A stretch of DNA of 64,000 bases from Sphaerotilus sulfidivorans. Its GTDB lineage: Bacteria > Pseudomonadota > Gammaproteobacteria > Burkholderiales > Burkholderiaceae_C. This document shows positions 17,902 through 26,234 of the stretch, piece by piece (within the stretch, counting starts at the first letter, position 1; the number at the start of each line of letters is the position of its first letter). The notes below the pieces were generated by a model. The model did no database searches and was not told the origin of the DNA. It saw only the letters and a list, made by a program, of their open reading frames with translations. The DNA is taken from NCBI RefSeq assembly GCF_013426975.1, contig NZ_JACCPY010000011.1, forward strand, positions 1 to 64,000, written 5' to 3'. Made by a program: the position numbers and the translations under genes.

Positions 17902-18697
17902 GCGGTGCCGGCAGCCGGCACCAGCCGGACAGATCGCCGAAGGTGTCGGCCGGTGCGTCGGCGTTCACCGCGAAGGTGCCCGGCTGCGCGTTCCAGCCCA
18001 GCCCGCTGTGCAGCTGCAGCAGCTCCTGCGTGAAGGGATGCGTCAGCTCCAGCGCCTGTGCGTGCAGCCACAGGCGCTGCCGGCCCAGGCGCTCGGCCCA
18101 CCAGCGGTTCAGCGGACCCTTGCCGTGGGTGGCGTCGCCGATGATCGGGTGCGCCAGATGCTTCAGGTGGCGGCGGATCTGGTGGCGCCGGCCGGTCAGC
18201 GGCTCGGCCTCGACCAGCGACACCCGCGTCGTGGGAAATCGCCCGTCGCTCGACTCCAGGCGCTCGAAGCTGGCCAGCCGGCGCAGCCGGGTCTGCGCGG
18301 GCTGGGCCGGCGCGTCGGGCGGCGCGTCGTCCGGGCGCAGCGCATGGTCGACCCAGGCCTCGGCGGGCGCCCAGCCGCGCACCAGCGCCAGATAGCGCTT
18401 GCGCACCTCGCCGGTGGCCATGAAGGCCTGCCCCAGCCGACGCGCGGCCTCCGGGTGCCGCGCCAGCAGCAGCACGCCGCAGGTGCCCTTGTCGAGGCGG
18501 TGCACCGGATGCACATGCGCGCCGCCGAGCTGGTCGCGCAGCGTCTGCACCACGAAGCGGGTCTCGCCGGCGTCCAGCCCGGTGCGGTGCACCAGCCAGC
18601 CCGCCGGCTTGTGGATGGCGATCAGGTGCTCGTCCTGCCAGAGCACCGGCAGAGACAGCGGCATCGGCGGCGCATCGGTCGTCGGGTCGTCGTTCAT
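17888..18697 (-). CDS. truC: tRNA pseudouridine(65) synthase TruC-like
   Basis: This RluA-family pseudouridine synthase of 269 aa has the catalytic aspartate in VHPVHRLDKGTCGVLLLA and the TruC-type GRRHQIRRHLKHLAHPIIGD followed by THGKGPLNRWW. TruC modifies uridine 65 in the T-stem of some tRNAs. There is no N-terminal S4 domain, in line with TruC rather than RluC/D. The ATG at 18697 is chosen as the first with family-like N-terminus. It is a housekeeping gene unrelated to its neighbours. Confidence 0.85.
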   Translation of the reverse strand: MNDDPTTDAPPMPLSLPVLWQDEHLIAIHKPAGWLVHRTGLDAGETRFVVQTLRDQLGGAHVHPVHRLDKGTCGVLLLARHPEAARRLGQAFMATGEVRKRYLALVRGWAPAEAWVDHALRPDDAPPDAPAQPAQTRLRRLASFERLESSDGRFPTTRVSLVEAEPLTGRRHQIRRHLKHLAHPIIGDATHGKGPLNRWWAERLGRQRLWLHAQALELTHPFTQELLQLHSGLGWNAQPGTFAVNADAPADTFGDLSGWCRLPAPLSAR

Positions 18698-18798
18698 GCG
18701 CCGATCATCGCGCACCCGAGCGGTACCAGGCCGGCTCCCGCCACGCACCAGGGCGGTGCTCGTGACGCCCTTTGAGGCATCGCACCAGGATCGCGCTC

Positions 18799-18815
18799 TT
18801 GATTTGTGAAATCAA
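18799..18815. promoter_or_regulatory. AT-rich palindrome upstream of the SpoIIE-type phosphatase gene
   Basis: Arms TTGATTT and AAATCAA flank GTG, in the truC / phosphatase divergent gap. The distance between TTGAT and ATCAA is 7 bases, so it is not a standard FNR box (4 bases). The remainder of the 254-base gap shows no other clear signal. Confidence 0.35.
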
Positions 18816-18951
18816 TCACGAATTCGGGGCGGCGTGCACGAAGGAAAGCTGCTGGCATGGCCGTTGCTGCACAGGGATCGAGCACGCGACCCGCAGCTCG
18901 ACGCTTCGCCGGCCATGCGGTCGGTCCGATTCCCGCCGCAACGACCTGTCC

Positions 18952-21711
18952 ATGGCCGCCCTACCCTCCGACGCCGCCTCCGCTCCGCCCGACCGCGGCG
19001 CCACCGCACCCGATGCCGCGGCCACCGCGATCGCCGACCGCAATGTCGCGCAGCTCACCCGCGGCATCTGGCTGCGCTCGATCACCGGCCTGCTGCTGAT
19101 CGCGATCCTGGCCACCGCCAACTTCCTGATCCTGCACGATGTGCTGAGCATCAACAGCAGCGCGGCGACCATCGTCAACATCAGCGGCCGCCAGCGCATG
19201 CTGTCGCAGCGTGCGGCGCTGTTCGCCACCCGGCTGGTGGCCAGCCGCGACGAGGCCGAGCGGCGCGTGCTGCGCACCGAGCTCGACCGGGTGACCGGCC
19301 TGCTGCTGAGTTCGCATGAGGGCCTGACCCGCGGCAGCACCGCGCTGGGCCTGCCGGCGACGATATCGGCGACGATGAACACGCTCTATTTCGGCGAGCC
19401 GCAGCACCTCGACCGCCAGGTGCGCGACTATGTCGAGCAGCTGCGCGCGCTGATGCGCCGCGTCGATGAGCAGCCCGGCGCGGTGCCGCCCGAGCTGCGT
19501 GCGATCACCGCCGCCGCCTCCGGACCGCTGCTGGCCACGCTCAACCAGGCGGTGCAGCAGTACGAGAAGGAGAGCGAGGCCGAGGTGGCCCGCGCCATTC
19601 TCTATGAGCGCATCGTCTATGGCGTGACGCTGCTGGCCCTGCTGCTGGAGGCCGCGCTGATCTACCGCCCGCTGGTCAACCGGGTGCGCCGCGCCACCGA
19701 GCGGCTGGTGCGCCAGCAGCAGTTCAGCGACCGGGTGGTCGACACCTCGCAGGCGCTGATCATCGGCCTGGACAGCGCCGGGCGCATCGCGCTGTTCAAC
19801 CAGCACAGCCAGAAGGTCACCGGCCATGCCGAGGCCGAGGTGCATGGCCGCGACTTCCTGTCGACCTTCCTGCCGCCGGAGGCAGCGGCCGATCCGGCGA
19901 TGGAGAAGCTCTTCCTGGGCGGCGCCGCCGCAGGCCGCACCGAGACGCCGCTGCGCACCCGCGACGGCCGCCTGCTGACGGTCGAGTGGTCGAACGCCGA
20001 GCTGCGCGACCCGGCCAGCGGCCGCACGCTGCTGCACCTGGCCACCGGCGTCGACATCACCCAGCGCAAGCAGGCCGAGCAGGCGCTGCAGCAGGCGCTC
20101 GAGCGCACCGAGGCGCTGGGCAGCCGCCTGCGCCAGGAGGTCGCGCATGCGGCGGTGCTGCAGCGCGCGATGCTGCCGCCGCCCGAGATCGCGCTGCCTG
20201 GCCTGCAGGGCCTGGCGCGGCTGACCACCTCGACCGAGGTCGGCGGCGACTACTACGACCACTACGCGGTCGACGGCCGCCATGCGATCTTCCTGATCGG
20301 CGATGTCAGCGGCCACGGCGTGGCCTCGGGCACGCTGGTCAGCGCCGCAAAGATGGCGGTGCACCAGCTCGCCAGCCAGGGCGAGACCGACCCGGCGGCG
20401 ATGCTCGAGCACCTGAACGAGGCGCTGCTGGCCTCCAGCCACGACAGCATGTTCATGACCCTGCTGTGCTGCAGCCTCGATGCCCGCACCGGGCGGCTGC
20501 GCATCGCCAACGCCGGTCACGCCTTCCCCTACTACTGGCTCGATGCCGAGCAGGGCTGGGGCATGATCGAGGTCGAGGGTGTGCCGCTGGGCCGGGTGCG
20601 CGAGCCGGCCTACGCCGCGATCGCCTTCGACATCCAGCCCGGCGACCGCCTCTTCCTCTACACCGACGGCCTGGTCGAGCAGGAGGACGGCCAGCGCCGC
20701 GCCTTCGGCCACGAGGGGCTGGAGAACCTGCTCTACGACCATGCCGCCGCGGCCGCCGACACGCTGCTCGACCGGGTGTTCGGCGCGCTGGCCGCGCATG
20801 CCGGCCGCGAGGGCTTCGACGACGATGTCACCGCGATGTGCGTGACCCACATGGCCCGGGTCGAGGGCGCGCCCGCCCTGCCCGGACGGCTGGCCGCGGC
20901 GCGCGATCTGCTGCAGGTCGAGGCGGCGGCGGTGGTCGAGGCCGGCGGCCTGCCGGCGCCGGTGGCGCGCCAGCGCGTCGTCGCCACCCATGCCTCGGGC
21001 GCGCTGCTGCCGATGCTGCCGGCGCTGTGCGAGGCCGGCATCCGCCGCGTGCTGCCCGACGACCAGCCCTTCCTGCGCGAGCTGGGCTGGCAGGCGCTGC
21101 TCGACCAGCACCATCTCGACGGCGTCGACGACCTGGCGCGCTGGATCGCCGCGCCTGTCGACGAGGCGGTCTGGACCTTCGCGCACAGCAGCGACAAGGC
21201 CCGCGCGATGGCCGGCCTGGCCGACTGGCTCGACACCCAGCCGGACCTGCCCGAGGGCCTGCGCGACATCGTCGTGCTGATGAGCGACGAGCTGATCGAG
21301 AACGGCCTGTACGGTGCGCCGGTCGATGCCACCGGCGGCAAGCTGCACCACAAGGGCGAGGTGCGCGAGGTGCAGCCTCAGGAGGGCCTGCGGCTGCAGC
21401 TGCGCCGCGACGGCGGCCGCCTGGGTCTGTCGATGAGCGACCGCTGGGGCACCTTCACCCCGTCGATCTTCCTGCGCCGGCTGGCCCTGAACGCCGGCCA
21501 GCAGGGGCTGGAGGCCGGCATCGGCGGCGCCGGCCTCTACCTGATGTGGCGCATGAGCGACTACATGCAGGTCCGGGTTCAGCCGCAGCGTCTCACCCAG
21601 ATCACGCTGCTGTGGTCGCTGCAGCAGCTGCCCGACCCCGAGCGCGACGCCGGCTTCCAGTTCCTGTACCACCACGAGCTTGGCGAGCTGCCGGGCTCCA
21701 GCACCGCATGA
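18952..21711 (+). CDS. Membrane sensor with PilJ-like domain, PAS, SpoIIE phosphatase and HATPase domain
   Basis: This 919-aa signalling protein has a membrane segment near 41-63, a periplasmic PilJ-type sensor (ISGRQRMLSQRAALFATR at about 77-94), a second membrane segment near 221-239 and a PAS domain about 260-375. A PP2C/SpoIIE phosphatase domain follows at about 400-640, with metal-binding GGDYYD (431-436), GDVSGHG (450-456) and YTDGLVE. The C-terminus (about 740-919) reads as an RsbW-like ATPase, with an N-box-like DELIENGLYGAP and a GIGGAGLYL turn. Such phosphatases dephosphorylate STAS antagonists, and the next gene, overlapping by 4 bases, encodes one. Having both phosphatase and kinase-like domains in one chain is notable. 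The ATG at 18952 is inferred from the hydrophilic lead before TM1. Confidence 0.85.
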   Translation: MAALPSDAASAPPDRGATAPDAAATAIADRNVAQLTRGIWLRSITGLLLIAILATANFLILHDVLSINSSAATIVNISGRQRMLSQRAALFATRLVASRDEAERRVLRTELDRVTGLLLSSHEGLTRGSTALGLPATISATMNTLYFGEPQHLDRQVRDYVEQLRALMRRVDEQPGAVPPELRAITAAASGPLLATLNQAVQQYEKESEAEVARAILYERIVYGVTLLALLLEAALIYRPLVNRVRRATERLVRQQQFSDRVVDTSQALIIGLDSAGRIALFNQHSQKVTGHAEAEVHGRDFLSTFLPPEAAADPAMEKLFLGGAAAGRTETPLRTRDGRLLTVEWSNAELRDPASGRTLLHLATGVDITQRKQAEQALQQALERTEALGSRLRQEVAHAAVLQRAMLPPPEIALPGLQGLARLTTSTEVGGDYYDHYAVDGRHAIFLIGDVSGHGVASGTLVSAAKMAVHQLASQGETDPAAMLEHLNEALLASSHDSMFMTLLCCSLDARTGRLRIANAGHAFPYYWLDAEQGWGMIEVEGVPLGRVREPAYAAIAFDIQPGDRLFLYTDGLVEQEDGQRRAFGHEGLENLLYDHAAAAADTLLDRVFGALAAHAGREGFDDDVTAMCVTHMARVEGAPALPGRLAAARDLLQVEAAAVVEAGGLPAPVARQRVVATHASGALLPMLPALCEAGIRRVLPDDQPFLRELGWQALLDQHHLDGVDDLARWIAAPVDEAVWTFAHSSDKARAMAGLADWLDTQPDLPEGLRDIVVLMSDELIENGLYGAPVDATGGKLHHKGEVREVQPQEGLRLQLRRDGGRLGLSMSDRWGTFTPSIFLRRLALNAGQQGLEAGIGGAGLYLMWRMSDYMQVRVQPQRLTQITLLWSLQQLPDPERDAGFQFLYHHELGELPGSSTA

Positions 21712-23033
21712 CCGATTCCCCGACGACGCTGCACATCGACGCGACACGCGACGAGGCCACCCGCACCACGCTGCTGCGCCTGAGCGGCGAGATCGACGTG
21801 AGCGCAGCGACCGCCTTCGAGCCGCTGCATCGCCAGCCGCCGGCCGATCCGCAGGTGGTGATGGATTTCGCCGCGGTGGCGCGCATCAACTCGATGGGCC
21901 TGGCGCAGCTGCTGCGCCTGCTCGAGCACTGGCGTGGCCAGGGCCTGCGGCTGGAGGCGCGCGGCCTGAACCGCACGCTGAGCATGCTGTTCAAGATGAC
22001 CGGGCTGATGCGCTACTTCGCCGGGCCGGAAGGCGCGGCGGCGGTGGCCTCGGCCAGCGCGCCGGCCGCGGGCGTGATGCCGCCGGGCGTGCGTCCGGTC
22101 GCCGCCCGGCCGGCCGGCCCGCCGCAGATGCGCCGCATCGTGCGCCCGGGCGCGGCCGTGCCGGCGACGCCCGGAGCCCCTTCGCCGGTCTCGCCGGCCG
22201 TGGCGAGCGCGCCGTCGGCACCACCCATGCCGGTGCCGGCCTCCGTGCTGCCAGCGATGTTCGCGGCCGCGGCACCCCCGCCGGGCGATCGGCTCGACTT
22301 TCTCGTCAGCCAGCAGAACAGCCAGCAGCTCACCGGCTGGTACTACCTCAACACGCTGCTGCAGCGCACGCTCGGGCGCACGGTGTCGCTGTCGGTCGAG
22401 GACTTCGAGGACGGCGCCGCGGCCGGCCGCACGCGTGCCCACGCACCGGCGCTGGTCTTCGCCCGGCCCTTCGACGCCTGCGCGCTGATGCAGCAGCACG
22501 GCTACCTGCCGGTGGTGCGACCGCAGGACGACTGCGACGAGGTCAGCCTGATCGTGCGCCATGACGACGCCCGCGCCACGCTGACCGACTTCGCCGGCGC
22601 GCAGGTGGTGACCGCGCTGGAGCGCAGCTTCGTCTTCGTGCTTGGACGCTTCTTCTGCGACGAGTGCGGGCTGGACTCCGCCGGCCTGCCGCGCCGCTTC
22701 GCCGGCAGCGAGATCGCCGCGCTGAAGATGCTGCTGTCGGGTCAGGCCGAGCTGCTGTTCATGTCGAGCCGCGGCCACGAGCGGCTGTCGGCGCTGGCGC
22801 GCGCCGGCACCCGGGTGCTCGAGCGCAGCGAGACGCGCGTGGCCTCGCACCTGCTGCTGCTGCACCCGTCCTGCCAGGCGTTGGTGCAGCCGCTGCGCGA
22901 GGCCCTGACCGGCCTGGCGCAGCACGACAAGGGCCGCCAGGCGCTGCAGGACCTCGGCATGAACGGCTGGGACGTGCCGGCGCCCGAGGAGGTGGAGATG
23001 CTGCTGATGCTGTACCGGCGCTACGCGGGCTGA
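21708..23033 (+). CDS. STAS-domain protein fused to a PhnD-like solute-binding domain, cytoplasmic
   Basis: This 441-aa protein has an N-terminal anti-sigma-antagonist STAS domain (1-~108) with the phosphorylatable serine S62 in ARINSMGLAQLL. A Pro/Ala-rich linker spans about 110-195. The C-terminal half resembles a type 2 periplasmic binding protein of the PhnD group (FLVSQQNSQQLTGWYYLN, PALVFARPFDACAL, VVRPQDDCDEVSLIV). There is no signal peptide, so the binding-protein fold would act in the cytoplasm, perhaps sensing a small anion. The start codon overlaps the stop of the SpoIIE-type phosphatase (ATGA), so the two are translationally coupled and probably partners. Function of the C-terminal domain is inferred. 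Confidence 0.8.
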   Translation: MTDSPTTLHIDATRDEATRTTLLRLSGEIDVSAATAFEPLHRQPPADPQVVMDFAAVARINSMGLAQLLRLLEHWRGQGLRLEARGLNRTLSMLFKMTGLMRYFAGPEGAAAVASASAPAAGVMPPGVRPVAARPAGPPQMRRIVRPGAAVPATPGAPSPVSPAVASAPSAPPMPVPASVLPAMFAAAAPPPGDRLDFLVSQQNSQQLTGWYYLNTLLQRTLGRTVSLSVEDFEDGAAAGRTRAHAPALVFARPFDACALMQQHGYLPVVRPQDDCDEVSLIVRHDDARATLTDFAGAQVVTALERSFVFVLGRFFCDECGLDSAGLPRRFAGSEIAALKMLLSGQAELLFMSSRGHERLSALARAGTRVLERSETRVASHLLLLHPSCQALVQPLREALTGLAQHDKGRQALQDLGMNGWDVPAPEEVEMLLMLYRRYAG

Positions 23034-23119
23034 AAGGTGGCCGCGGTCGGAATGCCATATGAAGGCGCATGCATTCTCTGTCAGCCCAACCGAAGGAATC
23101 CGACCCACGAGGGCCGGGC

Positions 23120-23569
23120 TCAGCCACCGGACCGCGGCCGCAGCAGCCGCTCCAGCACCGCGCGGATCGGCGCCGGAATGTCGGTCGGTCGGCCGGTCGC
23201 GGTGTCGACGAAGACATGGACCATGCGGCCGATCGCGGCCGGCCGGTCCTCGCCCGGGCGCAGCAGCGCGGTCTCGTAGGTGACCGAGGAGCGGCCGAGC
23301 CGGCGCACCACCACCCCGACCTCCAGCAGGCCGGGATAGGCGACCGGCGCGAGAAAGTCGCACTCCGAGCGCACGATGAAGCCGACCACCTCGCCGCGGT
23401 GGATGTCCAGGCCGCCCTGGTGGATCAGCACCTCGTTGATGACGCTGTCGAAGTACTGGTAGTAGACGGCGTTGTTGACATGGCCGTAGCGGTCGTTGTC
23501 GTTCCAGCGGGTGCTGACGCTGCCGACATGCGGGTAGTCGGCGCGGGTCGTCGGGGGCAGCGTGCTCAC
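23120..23569 (-). CDS. Acyl-CoA thioesterase, 4HBT (hotdog) family
   Basis: This 149-aa single hotdog-fold protein has the family motif RWNDNDRYGHVNNAVYYQYFD, in which the aspartate is the usual catalytic residue of the YbgC/4-hydroxybenzoyl-CoA thioesterase group. It would hydrolyse an acyl-CoA thioester in the cytoplasm. The start is a GTG with AGGAGG 5 bases upstream; it overlaps the stop codon of the iron alcohol dehydrogenase gene, so the two form an operon. The substrate is unknown. Confidence 0.87.
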   Translation of the reverse strand: MSTLPPTTRADYPHVGSVSTRWNDNDRYGHVNNAVYYQYFDSVINEVLIHQGGLDIHRGEVVGFIVRSECDFLAPVAYPGLLEVGVVVRRLGRSSVTYETALLRPGEDRPAAIGRMVHVFVDTATGRPTDIPAPIRAVLERLLRPRSGG

Positions 23570-24756
23570 CAGGCCTCCTCGTAGATCGCCAGGGCGTCGG
23601 CCTCGGACAGCGGACGCGGGTTGTTCTGCAGCAGGCGCTGCTGCTGCATCGCGGCGGCCGCCAGCCCGGGCAGCGCGTCGCGCGGGATGCCGCAGTCGCG
23701 CAGCCGCTGCGCCAGGCCGCAGGCCGCGCAGTCGGCCACCCGCTGCGCCACATGCGCGATGAAGGCCTCGCAGCGCTGCGCCTCGTCCAGGCGGGCGCTC
23801 GCCTCGGGCAGCAGCTGCGCGGCCAGCGCGGCATAGCGCGCCTGCGCTGCCGGCCGGTTGAAGCGCAGCACCGGCGTCAGCACCAGCGCGTTGCTCAGCC
23901 CGTGCGGCAGATGGAACTGCCCGCCCAGCGGATAGGCCAGCGCATGCACCGCCGCGACCGGCGCGTTCTCGAAGGCCATGCCGGCCAGCATCGCGCCGAG
24001 CAGCATCTGCTCGCGCGCGGCCAGGTCGCGGCCGTCGGCGACGGCCGCCATCAGGTGGCGGTCGAGCCGGCGCAGCGCGTCGACGGCCAGCAGGTCGGAG
24101 AGCGGATTGGCGCGCAGCCGGCTGGTGAAGGCCTCGATCGCGTGCACCATCGCGTCGATGCCGGTCGCGGCGGTGACCGCCGGCGGCAGCCCGACGGTGA
24201 GTTCGGCGTCGAGCAGCACCAGATCGGCCAGCAGCGCGCGGTTGACCACGCCGGCCTTGGTGTCCGCGCCGGTGGTGACGATGGCGATGCGGGTGACTTC
24301 GGAGCCGGTGCCGGCGGTGGTGGGCACCTGCACCAGCGGCAGGCGCGCGACCGCGCGGGTGTCGATGCCGTAGAGCTCGGCCAGCGCCGGCGCCCCGGGC
24401 CGCGCCAGGCAGGCCACCAGCTTGGCCACATCCATGCTGCTGCCACCACCGAATCCGATGATCAGCCCGGCACCATGCGCGAGTGCGGCCTGGCGGGCCG
24501 CCTCGACCACCGCCTCGGACGGATCGGGCGTGACCGCGTCGAAGACGGCCACCTGCCAGCCGGCCGCCTCCAGCGAGGCGCGGGCCGGCGCGATCAGGCC
24601 GCTGGACGCGAGAAAGGCATCGGTGACGATCAGCGCGCTGCGCCCCGGGGCATCGAGGCTGCGGACCAGTTCGCCCAGGCGACGGGCCAGCCCGGGCGCA
24701 CTCTCGATGCGGCGCACCGTCTGGAACACGAAGGCGGGCAGCGGCTCGGCGGACAT
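23566..24756 (-). CDS. Iron-containing alcohol dehydrogenase
   Basis: This type III (iron-dependent) alcohol dehydrogenase of 396 aa has the NAD-binding GFGGGSSMDVAKLVA and the family PTTAGTGSEVTR motif. The metal-binding region reads GIDAMVHAIEAF followed by AAVHALAYPLGGQFHLPHG, which supplies the Asp and three His ligands. It would interconvert an alcohol and an aldehyde. The second ATG (24756) has GGGAG at proper spacing, while the first (24762) is only two bases from it. It is co-transcribed with a thioesterase; the substrate cannot be inferred. Confidence 0.88.
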   Translation of the reverse strand: MSAEPLPAFVFQTVRRIESAPGLARRLGELVRSLDAPGRSALIVTDAFLASSGLIAPARASLEAAGWQVAVFDAVTPDPSEAVVEAARQAALAHGAGLIIGFGGGSSMDVAKLVACLARPGAPALAELYGIDTRAVARLPLVQVPTTAGTGSEVTRIAIVTTGADTKAGVVNRALLADLVLLDAELTVGLPPAVTAATGIDAMVHAIEAFTSRLRANPLSDLLAVDALRRLDRHLMAAVADGRDLAAREQMLLGAMLAGMAFENAPVAAVHALAYPLGGQFHLPHGLSNALVLTPVLRFNRPAAQARYAALAAQLLPEASARLDEAQRCEAFIAHVAQRVADCAACGLAQRLRDCGIPRDALPGLAAAAMQQQRLLQNNPRPLSEADALAIYEEAW

Positions 24757-24846
24757 CGGCATCTCTCCCTGGTCATGTGCGACGAGGGCCGATTGTTCGG
24801 AGCCGGCAGGGCGCGGCCGTCACCTGCGCGACAGGCCGCGGGTAGA

Positions 24847-24870
24847 TCCGGAGGCGAAGACGCCCCCGGA
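24847..24870 (-). terminator. Strong hairpin after the FIST-like gene
   Basis: TCCGGAGGCG pairs with CGCCCCCGGA (9 of 10 positions) around the loop AAGA, 13 bases past the stop of the minus-strand gene ending at 24883. There is no clear T run, so termination by it is uncertain. Confidence 0.45.
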
Positions 24871-24882
24871 CCCGGGCGGGCC

Positions 24883-25869
24883 TCACTGCACTCGCACCAC
24901 CACCATGGTCTGGTTCAGCAGCTGGTAGGCGATCTCGCCGAAGGTCACCGGGCCCTCGACGCCGCCGATCGCCTTGCCCTCCAACTCGCCGAACAGGAAG
25001 TTCAGGATGCAGTTGCACGAGAACACCGCGCCGGTGGCGTCGTACTCGGCCAGACGGCGACGGAACTCGGCCGCGTAGTCGCCGACGGGGCGGGCCAGGC
25101 GGTAGTCGATGCCGGTGAAGACCGGGGCGTAGAACGCCACCTGGCCCTTGTCGACGTCGATCGACTGGAAGGAGACGTTGATGCAGGCGCCCGCATAGTC
25201 GCCCACCAGCGGCAGGCGGCCGTCGGTGGCGCCGCGCTTTTCCAGGTACTTCGCCAGGTTGACGCGCTCGCCGTTGACGGTGCACTCGGTCGCCTCGAAG
25301 CCGACCTGGTCGAAGCGCAGCACGTCGCCGTCGTCCTGCTCGAAGATGTTGACGATCTCGACCGAGGCGAGCTTGTCGTCGGGCAGGCGGATGTGGGCGA
25401 CGACCGCGCCGTCCTCGACCTCGCGGCCGCTGCGGCCGTCGAAGACCAGTGCGTGTGCGCGGCCCATGTCGTCGAGGTGGATGCCGGAGATCCAGCCCAC
25501 CGTCGGCTTCAGGAAGGCGTCGGCCGAGTCGGTGGCTTCGCGCGCGAAGCGGCCGTGGGCCTGGCCGCCAGCCGGGATGATGGTCAGCGAGAAGCCGTTG
25601 TCGAAGGCCTCGGCGGTGATGCGGGCCAGCTCGTCGGGGCCGTAGCAGGCGATGCGGACCTCGGCGCCCACCTTGGACAGATCGGTGACGAAGACGCGGT
25701 CGTCGCCGACGACCACGCCGCCGCCGGAGACCATGAAATAGGGGATCGTGCCGCCGATCCAGTTGCCGGCCGGCAGCGTGCGCAGCGCGCCTGCGGTGCC
25801 GGCGATGCTCAGGGCGGTGCCGTTGCGGATCAGCTCGGCAGCGGCGGCGACGGAAATCAGTTCGTTCAT
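24883..25869 (-). CDS. Conserved protein of unknown function, possibly FIST-related
   Basis: This 328-aa soluble protein starts MNELISVAAAAELIRNGTAL and has no signal peptide. It contains the conserved stretches GNWIGGTIPYFM and GVVVGDDRVFVTDL. Its C-terminal third (AVFSCNCILNFLFGELEG, then VEGPVTFGEIAYQLLNQT) resembles the C-terminal part of FIST sensory domains, in which a cysteine-containing strand is followed by a GEI-type motif. That resemblance is by eye and weak. Homologues appear to be common in Burkholderiales. A 73-aa protein is encoded 47 bases upstream on the same strand, so they may be co-transcribed. No reaction can be proposed. Confidence 0.75.
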   Translation of the reverse strand: MNELISVAAAAELIRNGTALSIAGTAGALRTLPAGNWIGGTIPYFMVSGGGVVVGDDRVFVTDLSKVGAEVRIACYGPDELARITAEAFDNGFSLTIIPAGGQAHGRFAREATDSADAFLKPTVGWISGIHLDDMGRAHALVFDGRSGREVEDGAVVAHIRLPDDKLASVEIVNIFEQDDGDVLRFDQVGFEATECTVNGERVNLAKYLEKRGATDGRLPLVGDYAGACINVSFQSIDVDKGQVAFYAPVFTGIDYRLARPVGDYAAEFRRRLAEYDATGAVFSCNCILNFLFGELEGKAIGGVEGPVTFGEIAYQLLNQTMVVVRVQ

Positions 25870-25916
25870 CGCGAAATTCCTCGGTGAGATGCGGTTCGGT
25901 GCGGCGTGGCGGGGCG

Positions 25917-26138
25917 TCAGATCGTCGTGACCTGCGCCAGCTCGGCGGCCAGCACCCGCTCCCACTTGGCGAAGAAGGCATGGATCTCGGCGGCCTTGGA
26001 GGACACCGGATCGCTGCTGCGCTCCAGCCGCTTGGCCAGCATCTGCGTGCCCAGGTGAGTGGTCTTCAGACGGCTCATGCCGCCGCTGGCCATGCGCTGC
26101 CAGCAGGGGTGGGACGGCGGGGGGACGGGAATGGCCAT
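25917..26138 (-). CDS. Small conserved-looking protein, 73 aa
   Basis: This short basic protein starts MAIPVPPPSHPCWQRMASG and ends in a helical stretch with EIHAFFAKWERVLAAELAQ. The ATG at 26138 is the natural start because upstream in-frame sequence belongs to the shadow of the integrase gene. It precedes the FIST-like gene on the same strand at 47 bases and probably forms an operon with it. No family is recognised; the reading frame ends in a likely amphipathic helix and has no membrane segment. Confidence 0.6.
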   Translation of the reverse strand: MAIPVPPPSHPCWQRMASGGMSRLKTTHLGTQMLAKRLERSSDPVSSKAAEIHAFFAKWERVLAAELAQVTTI

Positions 26139-26234
26139 GATGCGTCTTCGTTGGAGTGGATGGCCCGTGGGGTATCGACGGGTGATGTCGGGACTTGAGC
26201 CTGCAGCGTTCCAGGTTTTGTCGACAATCCAGGC

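Noticed and set aside
18799-18815. FNR/FixK box upstream of the phosphatase gene
   Set aside because: TTGAT and ATCAA are 7 bases apart, but an FNR box needs 4.
18961-21747. A 928-codon minus-strand frame opposite the SpoIIE-type phosphatase
   Set aside because: The composition (Gln/Arg/His/Ala repeats) and lack of motifs mark it as the antisense shadow of the real gene.
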